Below, in pieces: positions 25,514 to 34,561 of a stretch of DNA of 64,000 nt. Below the pieces are notes generated by a model that saw only the letters and a program-made list of their open reading frames with translations, did no database searches and was not told where the DNA came from. A program made the position numbers and the translations under genes. The DNA lies in contig CAJTCU010000002.1 in NCBI GenBank assembly GCA_910574935.1, positions 276,827 to 340,826 on the forward strand, in the 5' to 3' direction. The first letter of the stretch is position 1; each line of letters opens with the position of its first letter. This DNA is from Oscillospiraceae bacterium (GTDB lineage Bacteria; Bacillota; Clostridia; Oscillospirales; Acutalibacteraceae).

Positions 25514-27553
25514 TTGTTTATTCGCGAATGGGCCGTTTCGGAAGCTTCCGGCAGTTTTGCCGCCCCACCGGGCCTCTCCCCTCTACTGGCCCAGCTGCTG
25601 GAGCTGCGTGGGTTTGATACCCCGGAAAAGGTCCGGCAGCTGCTAAGTCCTCAATCTCTTTCCGACCCTTTTACCATTAAGGGCATGGCAGGGGCAGTAA
25701 ACCGCGTTCAGGAAGCCCTGAAAAATTATGAAAATATTGCGGTGTATGGCGATTATGACGCGGACGGTGTAACCGCCACCGCCATTCTCTATACCTATTT
25801 AAAGTCCGTGGGTGGGCGGGTTAGCTTTTATATCCCTCCTCGGGACGACGGCTATGGGCTGAACAAAGACGCCATTCTCACCCTGTTTCGAGAGGGCGTA
25901 GAGTTGATTATTACAGTGGACAACGGCATTTCCGCTGTGGAAGAAATTGATTACGCCAACGAGCTGGGCCTGGATGTGGTGGTTACAGACCACCACCTAC
26001 CCCACCAACGCTTACCCAAAGCCTGCGCTCTGGTGGACCCCCACCAGCCCGGGGATGACTCCCCCTTTCGCGAACTCTCTGGAGCCGGGCTGGCCTTTAT
26101 GCTGGTAACGGCTCTTTCTCAGGGGACCGAACTGGACGCCATGGAAAAATATTCCGGCCTGGCGGCCATTGGAACCATTGCCGACGTAGTGCCTCTTTTT
26201 GGAGAAAACCGGTCTATTGTGCGTCTGGGACTTCTCACCATGGAGAACCATGGCGCTGGCCACAGCCCCGGGCTGGAGGCTTTGCTCCGCCTGACCAAAG
26301 GAGAAATGAGCTCTACCGGCCTGGCCTTTTCCCTGGTGCCCTGTATCAACGCTACCGGCCGCATGGGATCTGCCAGCCGGGCCGTCCGTCTGCTTACCTG
26401 CCAGGACAAAGCCGCGGCCGAGGCTTTAGCTGCGGAGCTGCAAAATGACAACGCCCGCCGGAAGGACGTAGAGCAGCAGATCATTAGCCAGGTGGTGCGG
26501 TGGATAGAGAAAACACCCCAGGTCCGCCATGCCAGAATCATTGTGGCCGCTGGCCGGGGCTGGCACCACGGGGTGGTGGGCATTGTGGCGGCCCGTATTG
26601 CCGAGTACTACGGCAAGCCCTGCTTTGTACTCTCTGTAAACAACGGGGTGGCCCGGGGCAGCGGGCGCAGCATAGAAGGCTTTTCTTTGTTTGACGCCAT
26701 ACAGTTTTGCGCCCCGCTGCTTACCCAATACGGCGGCCACCCCATGGCCGGCGGGGTGACCATGCCCCAGGAACATGTGGCCAAGTTCCGGGAAATGGTA
26801 AACCAGTATGCCCAAAGCCACGCCCAGTCCATGCCTTTGCCTAAGCTAAGTCTGGACTGCTGCCTGGAGCCTCACCAATTGACCCTGGAGAATGCCCAGG
26901 CTCTGCGGCCTTTAGAGCCCTTTGGCTGCGGAAACGCCCAGCCGGTTTTCGGTGTTTTTGGCGTAACCATTCAAGACCTCCTTCCGTTGGGGGCTGGCCA
27001 CAGCCACACAAAGCTGGTCTGTGCCAAAGACGGCTGCACGTTTCAATGCCTGCGCTTCGGTGTAGCGCCCAAAGATTTTTCGTATCCAGTAGGGGCTGTT
27101 GTCGACCTGGCCCTAAATATGGACCTGAATACCTACCGGGGAGTGGAACAGCTTAGCCTAATTTTACGGGATATTCGGCGCTCCGGCCTAGACGCCAGAG
27201 CAAATATGGACAGCTGCCAGGCCTATGAAGCTGTCCAGCGCGGAGAAAACCCACCTGCCGCCCAAGAGCTGCCCCCCAGCCGCGAGGAACTGGTAGCCAT
27301 TTATAAATGTCTAAAAAGGCACCATTTATTGTGGATAGATATAGAGACCCTACTATATGAGCTGCTTTCCCAGCAGATTCTTTTAGGAAAGCTGCTGCTT
27401 TCTCTAGACATTTTTCAAGAGCGCGGTTTGGCTATATTTCAATTCGACCGCAACCGGCTGCGTGCCGAACTTTTTAAGACCAATGAAAAGGTGGATATTA
27501 TGTCCTCTCCGCTGCTACAGTTAGGCGACAAAGAGAATGCGGAGCCGGTATAA
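25514..27553 (+). CDS. recJ: single-stranded-DNA-specific exonuclease RecJ
   Basis: A 5'-3' ssDNA exonuclease of recombination and mismatch repair. The 679-residue protein has DHH-superfamily motifs YGDYDADGVTATAI (about 81-94), the metal Asp of TVDNGIS, VTDHHLP and ADVVPLF, then a DHHA1 domain with GGHPMAGG, and an OB domain. The best start is TTG at 25514, six bases after GGAGG; the apparent ATG at 25451 overlaps the promoter. The C-terminal 90 residues (after VQRGENPPAA) look like an additional helical tail common in Clostridia. Confidence 0.94.
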   Translation: MFIREWAVSEASGSFAAPPGLSPLLAQLLELRGFDTPEKVRQLLSPQSLSDPFTIKGMAGAVNRVQEALKNYENIAVYGDYDADGVTATAILYTYLKSVGGRVSFYIPPRDDGYGLNKDAILTLFREGVELIITVDNGISAVEEIDYANELGLDVVVTDHHLPHQRLPKACALVDPHQPGDDSPFRELSGAGLAFMLVTALSQGTELDAMEKYSGLAAIGTIADVVPLFGENRSIVRLGLLTMENHGAGHSPGLEALLRLTKGEMSSTGLAFSLVPCINATGRMGSASRAVRLLTCQDKAAAEALAAELQNDNARRKDVEQQIISQVVRWIEKTPQVRHARIIVAAGRGWHHGVVGIVAARIAEYYGKPCFVLSVNNGVARGSGRSIEGFSLFDAIQFCAPLLTQYGGHPMAGGVTMPQEHVAKFREMVNQYAQSHAQSMPLPKLSLDCCLEPHQLTLENAQALRPLEPFGCGNAQPVFGVFGVTIQDLLPLGAGHSHTKLVCAKDGCTFQCLRFGVAPKDFSYPVGAVVDLALNMDLNTYRGVEQLSLILRDIRRSGLDARANMDSCQAYEAVQRGENPPAAQELPPSREELVAIYKCLKRHHLLWIDIETLLYELLSQQILLGKLLLSLDIFQERGLAIFQFDRNRLRAELFKTNEKVDIMSSPLLQLGDKENAEPV

Positions 27554-27611
27554 TCGACAAAAAAGTTTTTGTACATCATCCCATTTATTTCCTTATCAAG
27601 GGGGCGATTTT

Positions 27612-29813
27612 ATGCCAGTCGTTCGGCAGATCAGCAGCTATGAAGAGCTACAAAGTATCGTGCAGGAAAGCGGAAAGGACTATGACCGGGTCCTCATTGG
27701 CCAGGCCTACCGGCTGGCTGACCGGATGCATCGGGACCAGAAGCGCCGCTCGGGAGAACCATATATTATTCACCCTCTATCTGTTGCCTCTATTTTGGTG
27801 GATTTAGGCATGGATACACAATCTGTTGTGTCCGGCCTGCTTCACGACGTGGTGGAGGACACGGAGTGCACCCTGGAAGAGATCTCCCAGATGTTTGGCC
27901 AGGATGTGGCTCTGCTCATTGACGGCGTGACCAAACTTGACAAAATCCCCTTCTCATCCCGAGAGGAAGAGCAAGCGGAAAATCTGCGTAAAATGCTGAT
28001 GGCCATGGCCCAAGATATTCGGGTCATCATTATTAAGTTTGCGGACCGGATGCATAATCTTTCCACTTTGGAATTTGTTTCTCCCCAAAAACAGCGGGAT
28101 AAAGCCCGAGAATGCCTGGAAGTTTATGCACCCATTGCGCATCGTCTGGGCATCCGCACCGTCAAGGAAAGCATGGAGGACGTTTCCCTAAAATACCTGG
28201 ACCCCGCCGCCTACCAGGAAATCGACGACCTGTTGACCCAGCGAAGCGACACTCGAAACCAGTTCATCGACCAGCTGCGAGAGCAGATCAAAACTCGGAT
28301 TCGCCCCGCAATTCCCGGTGTATTTATTGAGGGCCGTGTCAAGAGCATTTACAGTATTTACAGAAAAATGTTTATACAGGGTAAAGATTTTGAGGAAATT
28401 TATGACATCTTTGCTATTCGCGTCATTGTGGATAGCATTGAAGATTGTTATAATGTTTTGGGCATTATCCACGATATGTTTCAACCTTTGCCCAACCGTT
28501 TTAAAGATTATATCTCAACCCCCAAGCCTAATATGTATCAGTCCCTGCACTCCACAGTGATTACAAAGGCTGGGGTGCCTTTTGAGGTGCAGATTCGCAC
28601 TTGGGAGATGCACCAAACCGCCGAGTACGGTATTGCCGCTCACTGGAAGTATAAGCTGGGCATGTCTGCCCGGCAGGCCGACAACCGTTCCTTGGATGAC
28701 CGGCTGGCCTGGATCCGGCAAATGCTGGAAAATCAGGCGGACACAGAGGATGTTACCGACTTGGTACATTCCATCAAAAGCGATCTGATCCCAGAGGAGG
28801 TTTTCGTCTTTACACCCAAAGGGGATGTGGTCAATTTGCCACAAGGGTCTAGCGTCATCGATTTTGCCTATGCAATCCACAGCGCGGTGGGCAACCGAAT
28901 GGTAGGCGCCAAGGTGGATAAAAAAATTGTCCCCTTAGATTACAAGGTGAAAACCGGCGAGATTATCGAAATACTCACTAGCAAAGAGGTGGGCCGTGGC
29001 CCCAACCGGGACTGGCTGACCATGGTGCGCACCAGCGAGGCCAGAAGCAAGATTCGAGCCTGGTTTAAAAAGGAGCGGCGGGAAGAAAACATTGTGGAAG
29101 GCCGCAGTGAGCTGGAACGAGAGCTGCGCCGCAGCGGCGTGGCCATGACACCAGAGCTGATGCATTACATGGTAGAGAGCGTGGGCAAACGACACAATTG
29201 CAGTACCGCCGACGACCTGTATGCGGCCATTGGCTACGGCGGGATACAGCTTTGGAAGGTAATGCCCCGCGTCCGGGAAGAATACCAGAAAATGACAAAA
29301 GGATCTTCTGATCCACAAAATATTCCACCCCAACCCACCCCCTCCCGTCCGCAAAAAATAGCCAGCGGTGTGCTGGTAGAAGGACAGGACAACTGCCTTA
29401 TCAAGCTTTCCCGGTGTTGCAATCCTCTGCCCGGGGACGAGATCGTGGGCTTCATCACCCGCGGCTTTGGCGTATCCATTCACAAAAGATGCTGCCGCAA
29501 CGTGCCCCAGGACCTGACCGACTGCCCGGAACCGGACCGGTGGGTGAGCGCCCACTGGGAGGGAGAGGTGAAGGATGACTTCAAATCGACCCTGCATATT
29601 GTTGCTTTGGACCGGGCCGGGTTGCTGGCCGACGTAACCCAGCAGCTTTCAAGCATGAATATTTTCATCCATTCTCTGAACTGCCGGCAGGAAAAGGGCG
29701 GCGTAAACGCGGTGATTTCCGCTACCATTTCCATCAGCGGGCTTCCGCAGCTTCATAATATTATTGAGAAAATCTCTCGTGTCCGGGGCGTTTTCTCTAT
29801 TGACAGGACTTAA
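27612..29813 (+). CDS. rel: bifunctional (p)ppGpp synthetase/hydrolase (Rel)
   Basis: Makes and degrades the stringent-response alarmone. The 733-residue protein has an N-terminal HD hydrolase (HPLSVASIL, HDVVEDTE about 77-84), the synthetase domain with GRVKSIYSIYRKM near 238-250, a TGS domain (VFVFTPKGDVVNLP near 396), and a C-terminal ACT domain (HIVALDRAGLLADVTQQL). The ATG at 27612 follows AAGGGGG; upstream in-frame codons overlap recJ. Intact HD residues argue for a true bifunctional Rel rather than RelA. Confidence 0.96.
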   Translation: MPVVRQISSYEELQSIVQESGKDYDRVLIGQAYRLADRMHRDQKRRSGEPYIIHPLSVASILVDLGMDTQSVVSGLLHDVVEDTECTLEEISQMFGQDVALLIDGVTKLDKIPFSSREEEQAENLRKMLMAMAQDIRVIIIKFADRMHNLSTLEFVSPQKQRDKARECLEVYAPIAHRLGIRTVKESMEDVSLKYLDPAAYQEIDDLLTQRSDTRNQFIDQLREQIKTRIRPAIPGVFIEGRVKSIYSIYRKMFIQGKDFEEIYDIFAIRVIVDSIEDCYNVLGIIHDMFQPLPNRFKDYISTPKPNMYQSLHSTVITKAGVPFEVQIRTWEMHQTAEYGIAAHWKYKLGMSARQADNRSLDDRLAWIRQMLENQADTEDVTDLVHSIKSDLIPEEVFVFTPKGDVVNLPQGSSVIDFAYAIHSAVGNRMVGAKVDKKIVPLDYKVKTGEIIEILTSKEVGRGPNRDWLTMVRTSEARSKIRAWFKKERREENIVEGRSELERELRRSGVAMTPELMHYMVESVGKRHNCSTADDLYAAIGYGGIQLWKVMPRVREEYQKMTKGSSDPQNIPPQPTPSRPQKIASGVLVEGQDNCLIKLSRCCNPLPGDEIVGFITRGFGVSIHKRCCRNVPQDLTDCPEPDRWVSAHWEGEVKDDFKSTLHIVALDRAGLLADVTQQLSSMNIFIHSLNCRQEKGGVNAVISATISISGLPQLHNIIEKISRVRGVFSIDRT

Positions 29814-29874
29814 CTTTCTAAATTTTTTGGCAAATTTCACTTGTGCGTTTTCGCAGATGATTGGGGTGGTTTTT

Positions 29875-31338
29875 TTGAAGCTTTGGTTAACAGGGCATTC
29901 CTATCGGTACGAATGTGAAAATTTGTGCCGGCTCTTCTTCCCCTATAGCCCGGTGCGGGTAACCAGCCTGCCCGAACAGCCCGCGGGCGAACCCTGGGCC
30001 TGGGTGGCGGTATCCCACCAAAACAATTTTGATGCCTGCCAGGTGCGGGCCAGCGATGGCCAAACAGTGGAAAGCGCAGCCTGTCAGGCCCTAAATCTTT
30101 GCGAGTATGACGTAACCCGGCTGCTTTTTCAAACACTTTGCAAACTCACTGGCCTACAGCCCGCCTGGGGGATGCTCACCGGTGTACACCCCATCAAGCT
30201 GTTGCGTATGTGCTGCCAGGGACCAAAGGATTTTAGTTTGCAGCGGGGCTTTGATACCCTGCGCTTGAAATGGTCCGTGAGCGAGGCCAAGGCGGACTTG
30301 GCAAAACGCACACTTTCTGCCCAGCTGGAGCCTGTGTCCGCTCTCACTCCCCGGGACTTTTGCCTTTATGTCTCCATCCCTTTTTGTCCCACCCGCTGCT
30401 CCTATTGTTCCTTTGTATCACAAGATATCCAGCGGGCGGGCGCGTTGATTCCACAATATCTTGAATTACTCTCCACTGAGCTAAGTCACGTGGGTTCTCT
30501 GGCCAAGCAGCTGGGACTTTCCCCAATTTCCATCTACATAGGCGGCGGAACGCCAACTACCTTATCCGCAGAGCAGCTTCAAAGCCTTTGCTCGGAGATC
30601 TCCCAGCACTTCGACCTTTCTCGTTGCGCCGAGTTCACTGTGGAGGCCGGACGGCCCGACACCATCACCAAAGAGAAACTGGCCACCCTGAGCAAGGCGG
30701 GGGTAACGAGAATCAGCATTAACCCCCAAAGCTTGTCCGACCAGGTCCTGAGGAATATCGGCAGAATGCACAACGCGGCGGATGTGCAGACAGCCTTTGA
30801 TTTAGCCCATACCGCTGGATTCACCAATATTAATGCAGACCTGATTGTTGGTCTGCCCGGGGACGATTATGAAGGATTTTGTAAAAGTTTAGACGGTGTT
30901 TACCAGCTGGGGGCCAACAATATTACAGTACATTCCCTGGCGCTAAAGCGCAGTGCGGAAATCGTAGTGAACCAGGAACTTTCCTCCCATAAGGGCTCTG
31001 CTTTAGCCGCACAAATGGTGGACCACTCCATTCACCAGCTCTCTTCCTGGGGGTTTGAACCCTATTATCTCTACCGGCAGACCCGGATGGCAGGAAATTT
31101 GGAGAACACCGGGTGGGCCCTGCCAGGCACCGCATGCCGGTACAACATTTATACCATGGACGAAAGCCTTACGGTAATCGCCTGCGGCGCCGGGGCCATC
31201 AGCAAAATTAAGGACCCATTTTCCGATGCTTTAACCCGCAGCTTTAACTTTAAATATCCCTACGAATACATCTCCCGGTTCGGCGAAATACTGGAAAGAA
31301 AGGATGGCATCAAGGAGCTTTATGAGCAATTTTGCTAG
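29875..31338 (+). CDS. hemZ: oxygen-independent coproporphyrinogen III oxidase-like protein HemZ (radical SAM)
   Basis: A 487-residue radical SAM protein. The cluster motif is FCPTRCSYCSF (CX3CX2C, about 165-175), followed by IYIGGGTPTTLS and the HemN-type segments RISINPQSLSDQVLRNIGR and DLIVGLPGDDYEGF. The N-terminal 160 residues are the HemZ-type extension. The start TTG 29875 is five bases after GGGGTGG; an ATG at 29857 is less well placed. Coproporphyrinogen dehydrogenation is the family activity; no other heme genes are nearby. Confidence 0.85.
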   Translation: MKLWLTGHSYRYECENLCRLFFPYSPVRVTSLPEQPAGEPWAWVAVSHQNNFDACQVRASDGQTVESAACQALNLCEYDVTRLLFQTLCKLTGLQPAWGMLTGVHPIKLLRMCCQGPKDFSLQRGFDTLRLKWSVSEAKADLAKRTLSAQLEPVSALTPRDFCLYVSIPFCPTRCSYCSFVSQDIQRAGALIPQYLELLSTELSHVGSLAKQLGLSPISIYIGGGTPTTLSAEQLQSLCSEISQHFDLSRCAEFTVEAGRPDTITKEKLATLSKAGVTRISINPQSLSDQVLRNIGRMHNAADVQTAFDLAHTAGFTNINADLIVGLPGDDYEGFCKSLDGVYQLGANNITVHSLALKRSAEIVVNQELSSHKGSALAAQMVDHSIHQLSSWGFEPYYLYRQTRMAGNLENTGWALPGTACRYNIYTMDESLTVIACGAGAISKIKDPFSDALTRSFNFKYPYEYISRFGEILERKDGIKELYEQFC

Positions 31339-32284
31339 CGGTTATATTAAGTATATTAACCATTTGGAACAGATCAACGACGCAGCCATTGCCTCTCCCG
31401 CCAAAATGGTAGAGGAAGTGGAGGGCTCCTACCGGGAGCATTTGCGTAACATTGCCCGGAACATCACCGAGCGGCGGACGCCTGTACGCATTGTCATGCT
31501 CTCGGGGCCCAGCAGCAGCGGAAAAACCACCACGGCCCACCTGCTTCGGGACTATCTGGGAGATTTTGGCGTGCGGGCCGTAATTATTTCTCTGGACGAT
31601 TTCTACTTGGGCGCGGACCGGGTCCCCCGGCTGCCGAATGGCAGCGCGGATTTTGAAACCGTAGCCGCCCTTGATGAAAAGCGGATTTGCGCCTGCCTTC
31701 AGGATATTTTTGCCACAGGAAAATTTTCTGTGCCCCAGTACAGCTTTACTTTAGGCCGCCCGGAAGGTGAGGACCGGCAATATGAGCTGGGGCCTAGGGA
31801 CGTGGCCATTGTGGAGGGAATTCACGGGCTGAACCCCATTTTTACCCGGGACTTGCCAGAAGAGGCCTGCCTAAAGCTATATGTCAGCGTAAAGCAGCAG
31901 ATTAAGGACGCCAATGGAGAAGTGATCTCCCCCTGGGACCTGCGCCTGGTCCGCCGGATTGTCCGGGACATCCAATTTCGGAACGCCCCGGCCGAGCTGA
32001 CCCTTTCCATGTGGCCCCAGGTGGTGGAGGGAGAAAACCGGTATATCCGCCCTTATCGTATGAGCGCGGACTATACAGTAAACTCTATTCACATTTACGA
32101 ACCCTGTGTCCTGCGTACCCTGGCCATTCCCCTGCTGCGCGCCATTGCCGCGGACAGCCTCTATTATAAAAAAGCTAGAGATTTAGAGTCCCGCCTGATG
32201 CGTTTCGAGCCAATCCCCTTGGACCTGGTGCCGGATTCCTCGATGCTGCGGGAATTTTTGGGAAAGCGTCCAGAACCCCTTTAA
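31322..32284 (+). CDS. uridine kinase-like nucleoside kinase
   Basis: A 320-residue P-loop kinase of the PRK/Udk family: GPSSSGKTTTAHLL (Walker A, about 62-75), ISLDDFYLG (Walker B and substrate Asp), and IVEGIHGLNP. The N-terminal 55 residues are an extra segment typical of Clostridial members that in longer homologues carries a TGS/threonyl-synthetase-like part. ATG 31322 lies after AAGGAG and overlaps the hemZ end by 17 bases. The substrate (uridine/cytidine) is inferred. Confidence 0.85.
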   Translation: MSNFASGYIKYINHLEQINDAAIASPAKMVEEVEGSYREHLRNIARNITERRTPVRIVMLSGPSSSGKTTTAHLLRDYLGDFGVRAVIISLDDFYLGADRVPRLPNGSADFETVAALDEKRICACLQDIFATGKFSVPQYSFTLGRPEGEDRQYELGPRDVAIVEGIHGLNPIFTRDLPEEACLKLYVSVKQQIKDANGEVISPWDLRLVRRIVRDIQFRNAPAELTLSMWPQVVEGENRYIRPYRMSADYTVNSIHIYEPCVLRTLAIPLLRAIAADSLYYKKARDLESRLMRFEPIPLDLVPDSSMLREFLGKRPEPL

Positions 32285-32359
32285 TTTTAATATAGAAGGC
32301 AAAAATCCTAACGGGCAAAAAATTAAAGGATTCTTAATTATTTCGAAAGAGAAATGCGC

Positions 32360-32388
32360 TTTACATTCCCCTGTTAACTTGTTATAAT
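32360..32388 (+). promoter_or_regulatory. sigma-A promoter for the zinc-ribbon gene
   Basis: TTTACA (32360-32365) and TATAAT (32383-32388) are 17 bases apart. Confidence 0.8.
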
Positions 32389-32425
32389 AGAAACATCAAG
32401 TGAACCTAATAAAGGAGGATTTCTA

Positions 32426-32851
32426 ATGGGAATTTTTGACGACGTTGTGATAAATGCTAAGTCTGCCGCCGAGGCAGTGGGCCGCAAGGCCGGACAAATT
32501 GTGGACGTGTCCAAGCTCCGCATTGGCGCGGCCGAGGTCAACGCCGAAATCACCAAGCGCTACGAGAGCCTGGGCCAGTATGTTTACGAAAACTGCCGGA
32601 ATTCTATTGCCGCCGACCCAGAGGCCCTGGGTAAAATGACAGAGATCGATGAGCTGAAAACGCAGGCTATGGCCATTGCCAAGGAGCTGAGCGACCGCCA
32701 GAACAAGCTGGTTTGCCCTTGCTGCGGTAAGCAGTGTTCAAACACTGCCCAATATTGCAGTACATGCGGCGCTAAGCTGGCCGTGGAGGCCCCCGCCGCA
32801 GAGGAGCCGGTAGCGCCTGCCCAGCCCGAGGAGCCGGAAAACCACGAGTAA
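32426..32851 (+). CDS. small zinc-ribbon protein, unknown function
   Basis: A 141-residue protein with a helical N-terminal two thirds (about 1-90, heptad-like, suggesting a coiled coil) and a C-terminal zinc ribbon CPCCGKQCSNTAQYCSTCG (two CxxC pairs), ending in an acidic Pro/Ala tail. There is no signal peptide. It has its own promoter, an AAAGGAGG site and a terminator. Such proteins are common in gut Clostridia without known function; a scaffold or chaperone role is only a guess. Confidence 0.8.
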   Translation: MGIFDDVVINAKSAAEAVGRKAGQIVDVSKLRIGAAEVNAEITKRYESLGQYVYENCRNSIAADPEALGKMTEIDELKTQAMAIAKELSDRQNKLVCPCCGKQCSNTAQYCSTCGAKLAVEAPAAEEPVAPAQPEEPENHE

Positions 32852-32923
32852 AAACATTCCGTGCCCTGCATAAACGCCCTTGTTAAGGGCAAGGTTCATA
32901 AAGCTGTTTTCCAATGATTCCAA

Positions 32924-32960
32924 AAAAACCGGCATAGCCTTTTGGGCCGTGCCGGTTTTT
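32924..32960 (+). terminator. terminator after the zinc-ribbon gene
   Basis: AAAAACCGGCA (32924-32934) pairs perfectly with TGCCGGTTTTT (32950-32960), ending in the T run. Confidence 0.9.
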
Positions 32961-33010
32961 CATGGGGAAAGCCCGTTGAACCCCAACGCCCTTTAGGAAA
33001 AACGCCTAAA

Positions 33011-33177
33011 AGTGAAGTGCGCCCCGCTGTGGCCCGGGAGCTGGCGGCTATGGGTTCTGTGGTGCGCTGCGGGGAAATCGGCGCGGGCAATACCGCCAAG
33101 CTGGTGAACCAAATCATTGCGGCCCGCAATATTCAAGGGGCAGCAGAGGCCTTTACCCTGGGGCGGATGGCCGGCTC
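33011..33177 (+). pseudogene. fragment of a GarR-type 2-hydroxy-3-oxopropionate reductase
   Basis: Translation gives VVRCGEIGAGNTAKLVNQII...ALTL-like ...AEAFTLGRMAGST, which matches the inter-domain helix of beta-hydroxyacid dehydrogenases (IGAGNxxKLxNQ is the catalytic-Lys signature). Only about 55 residues remain: the N-terminal Rossmann domain and the C-terminal half are missing, with an apparent internal deletion before AGST. The frame ends overlapping the glycerate kinase ATG by 4 bases, so an operon once coupled the two glyoxylate/glycerate enzymes. Confidence 0.75.
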
Positions 33178-33219
33178 CACATATGATAAAAATCATTACA
33201 ACGCAGGGGAGGCATTTTT

Positions 33220-34473
33220 ATGAGAGACAGGCTTCGCCAGGACGCGGACGCCATTATTTCCGCCAGCATCCGGGGGGTTTTGCCCGACCAGGCCGTGGCC
33301 CGGGCCCTGGAGAGCTTCCACCCAGGAACGGGCAGGATCCGGCTGGTCTCTGTGGGAAAGGCAGGGTGGCAGATGGCAAAAGCCGCTCTAGAGGCCCTGG
33401 AGTCCACCCCCTATCAGGTAGAAACCGGGATCGTGATTACCAAGTACCACCATGTCAAAAGCCCGCTCCCAGGGCTCCTCTGCCTAGAGGCCGGGCACCC
33501 GGTGCCAGACGAAAACAGCTTTGCCGCCACAGAGCGGGCCTTGGCCCTGGTGCGCGGCCTGGGGCCAGAGGACACCGTGCTGTTTCTGCTGTCTGGGGGC
33601 GGCAGCGCCCTGTTTGAACAGCCCCTGGTTCCCGGGGAGGAACTGCAAGACATCACCGCCCAGCTGCTGGCCTGCGGCGCGGACATTGTAGAGATAAACA
33701 CCCTGCGCAAGCGCCTTTCTGGGGTAAAAGGAGGCCGCTTTGCCCAGGCATGCGCCCCGGCCCGGGTGTTCAGCGTGGTCCTTAGCGACATTCTGGGCGA
33801 TCCCCTGGACATGATTGCCAGCGGGCCCGCCTATCCAGACCGTTCCACCCGGGAACAAGCCCGCGCCATTGCAAAAAAATATGGCCTTGGACTTTCTTCC
33901 GCCGCCTGGGCGCTGTTGGACCAGGAAACCCCAAAGGCCCTGGACAATGTGTCCACCCAAATCACCGGCAGCGTGCGGCAGCTGTGCGCCGCAGCGGCGC
34001 AGGCCTGCGCCCAGCTGGGTTACCGGACCTTTCTGCTCACCGACCAGCTGAGCTGCCAGGCCAGAGAGGCAGGCAGCTTTTTGGCCAATATTCTGCGCAC
34101 CCATGGAGGAGACGGAGAGAACTGGGCCTTCATCGCCGGAGGCGAGACCGTGGTTCGCCTTACCGGCAAAGGTCTGGGCGGGCGAAACCAGGAGCTGGCC
34201 CTGGCCGCAGCAGAAGGCATCCATGGGCTGGTAGGCGCGGCGGTGTTCTCGGTGGGCAGCGATGGCACAGACGGTCCCACCGACGCGGCCGGGGGTTATG
34301 TAGACTTTGACTCCGCGGCCCAGTTGGCGGCAAAGGGGCTTTCCATTTCCCAAGTGCTACAGGAAAATGACGCATACCATGCCCTACAGGCCATTGGCGG
34401 CCTGATCTTTACCGGGGCCACGGGCACCAATGTAAACGACGTAGCGGTGGGGCTGTTTCGAAAAGAAATATAA
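33220..34473 (+). CDS. glycerate 2-kinase, MOFRL/DUF4147 family
   Basis: Phosphorylates glycerate, feeding glyoxylate/tartronate-derived carbon into glycolysis. The 417-residue two-domain protein has VSVGKAGWQMA (about 43-53), the glycine-rich LFLLSGGGSALFE (about 122-134), the conserved INTLRKRLSGVKGGR lysine segment, and the MOFRL-domain GGRNQELALAAA with SVGSDGTDGPTDAAGG. GGGGAGG precedes the ATG. It sits after a garR remnant and before a convergent MFS gene. Confidence 0.92.
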   Translation: MRDRLRQDADAIISASIRGVLPDQAVARALESFHPGTGRIRLVSVGKAGWQMAKAALEALESTPYQVETGIVITKYHHVKSPLPGLLCLEAGHPVPDENSFAATERALALVRGLGPEDTVLFLLSGGGSALFEQPLVPGEELQDITAQLLACGADIVEINTLRKRLSGVKGGRFAQACAPARVFSVVLSDILGDPLDMIASGPAYPDRSTREQARAIAKKYGLGLSSAAWALLDQETPKALDNVSTQITGSVRQLCAAAAQACAQLGYRTFLLTDQLSCQAREAGSFLANILRTHGGDGENWAFIAGGETVVRLTGKGLGGRNQELALAAAEGIHGLVGAAVFSVGSDGTDGPTDAAGGYVDFDSAAQLAAKGLSISQVLQENDAYHALQAIGGLIFTGATGTNVNDVAVGLFRKEI

Positions 34474-34526
34474 AAAAATCGAAAGCGCTGTGTTTTTGGC
34501 CATGAAAGAAGAGGCGATCTTTTGGG

Positions 34527-34552
34527 GCAAAAAGACAGCGTGTTCTTTTTGC
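34527..34552. terminator. terminator between glycerate kinase and convergent MFS gene
   Basis: GCAAAAAGA (34527-34535) pairs perfectly with TCTTTTTGC (34544-34552); A and T runs on both sides of the stem fit a bidirectional terminator. Confidence 0.7.
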
Positions 34553-34561
34553 AAACGAGCC

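Noticed and set aside
29764..29874. HemZ start at 29764
   Set aside because: It lies inside rel; the TTG at 29875 follows GGGGTGG and fits the family N-terminus.
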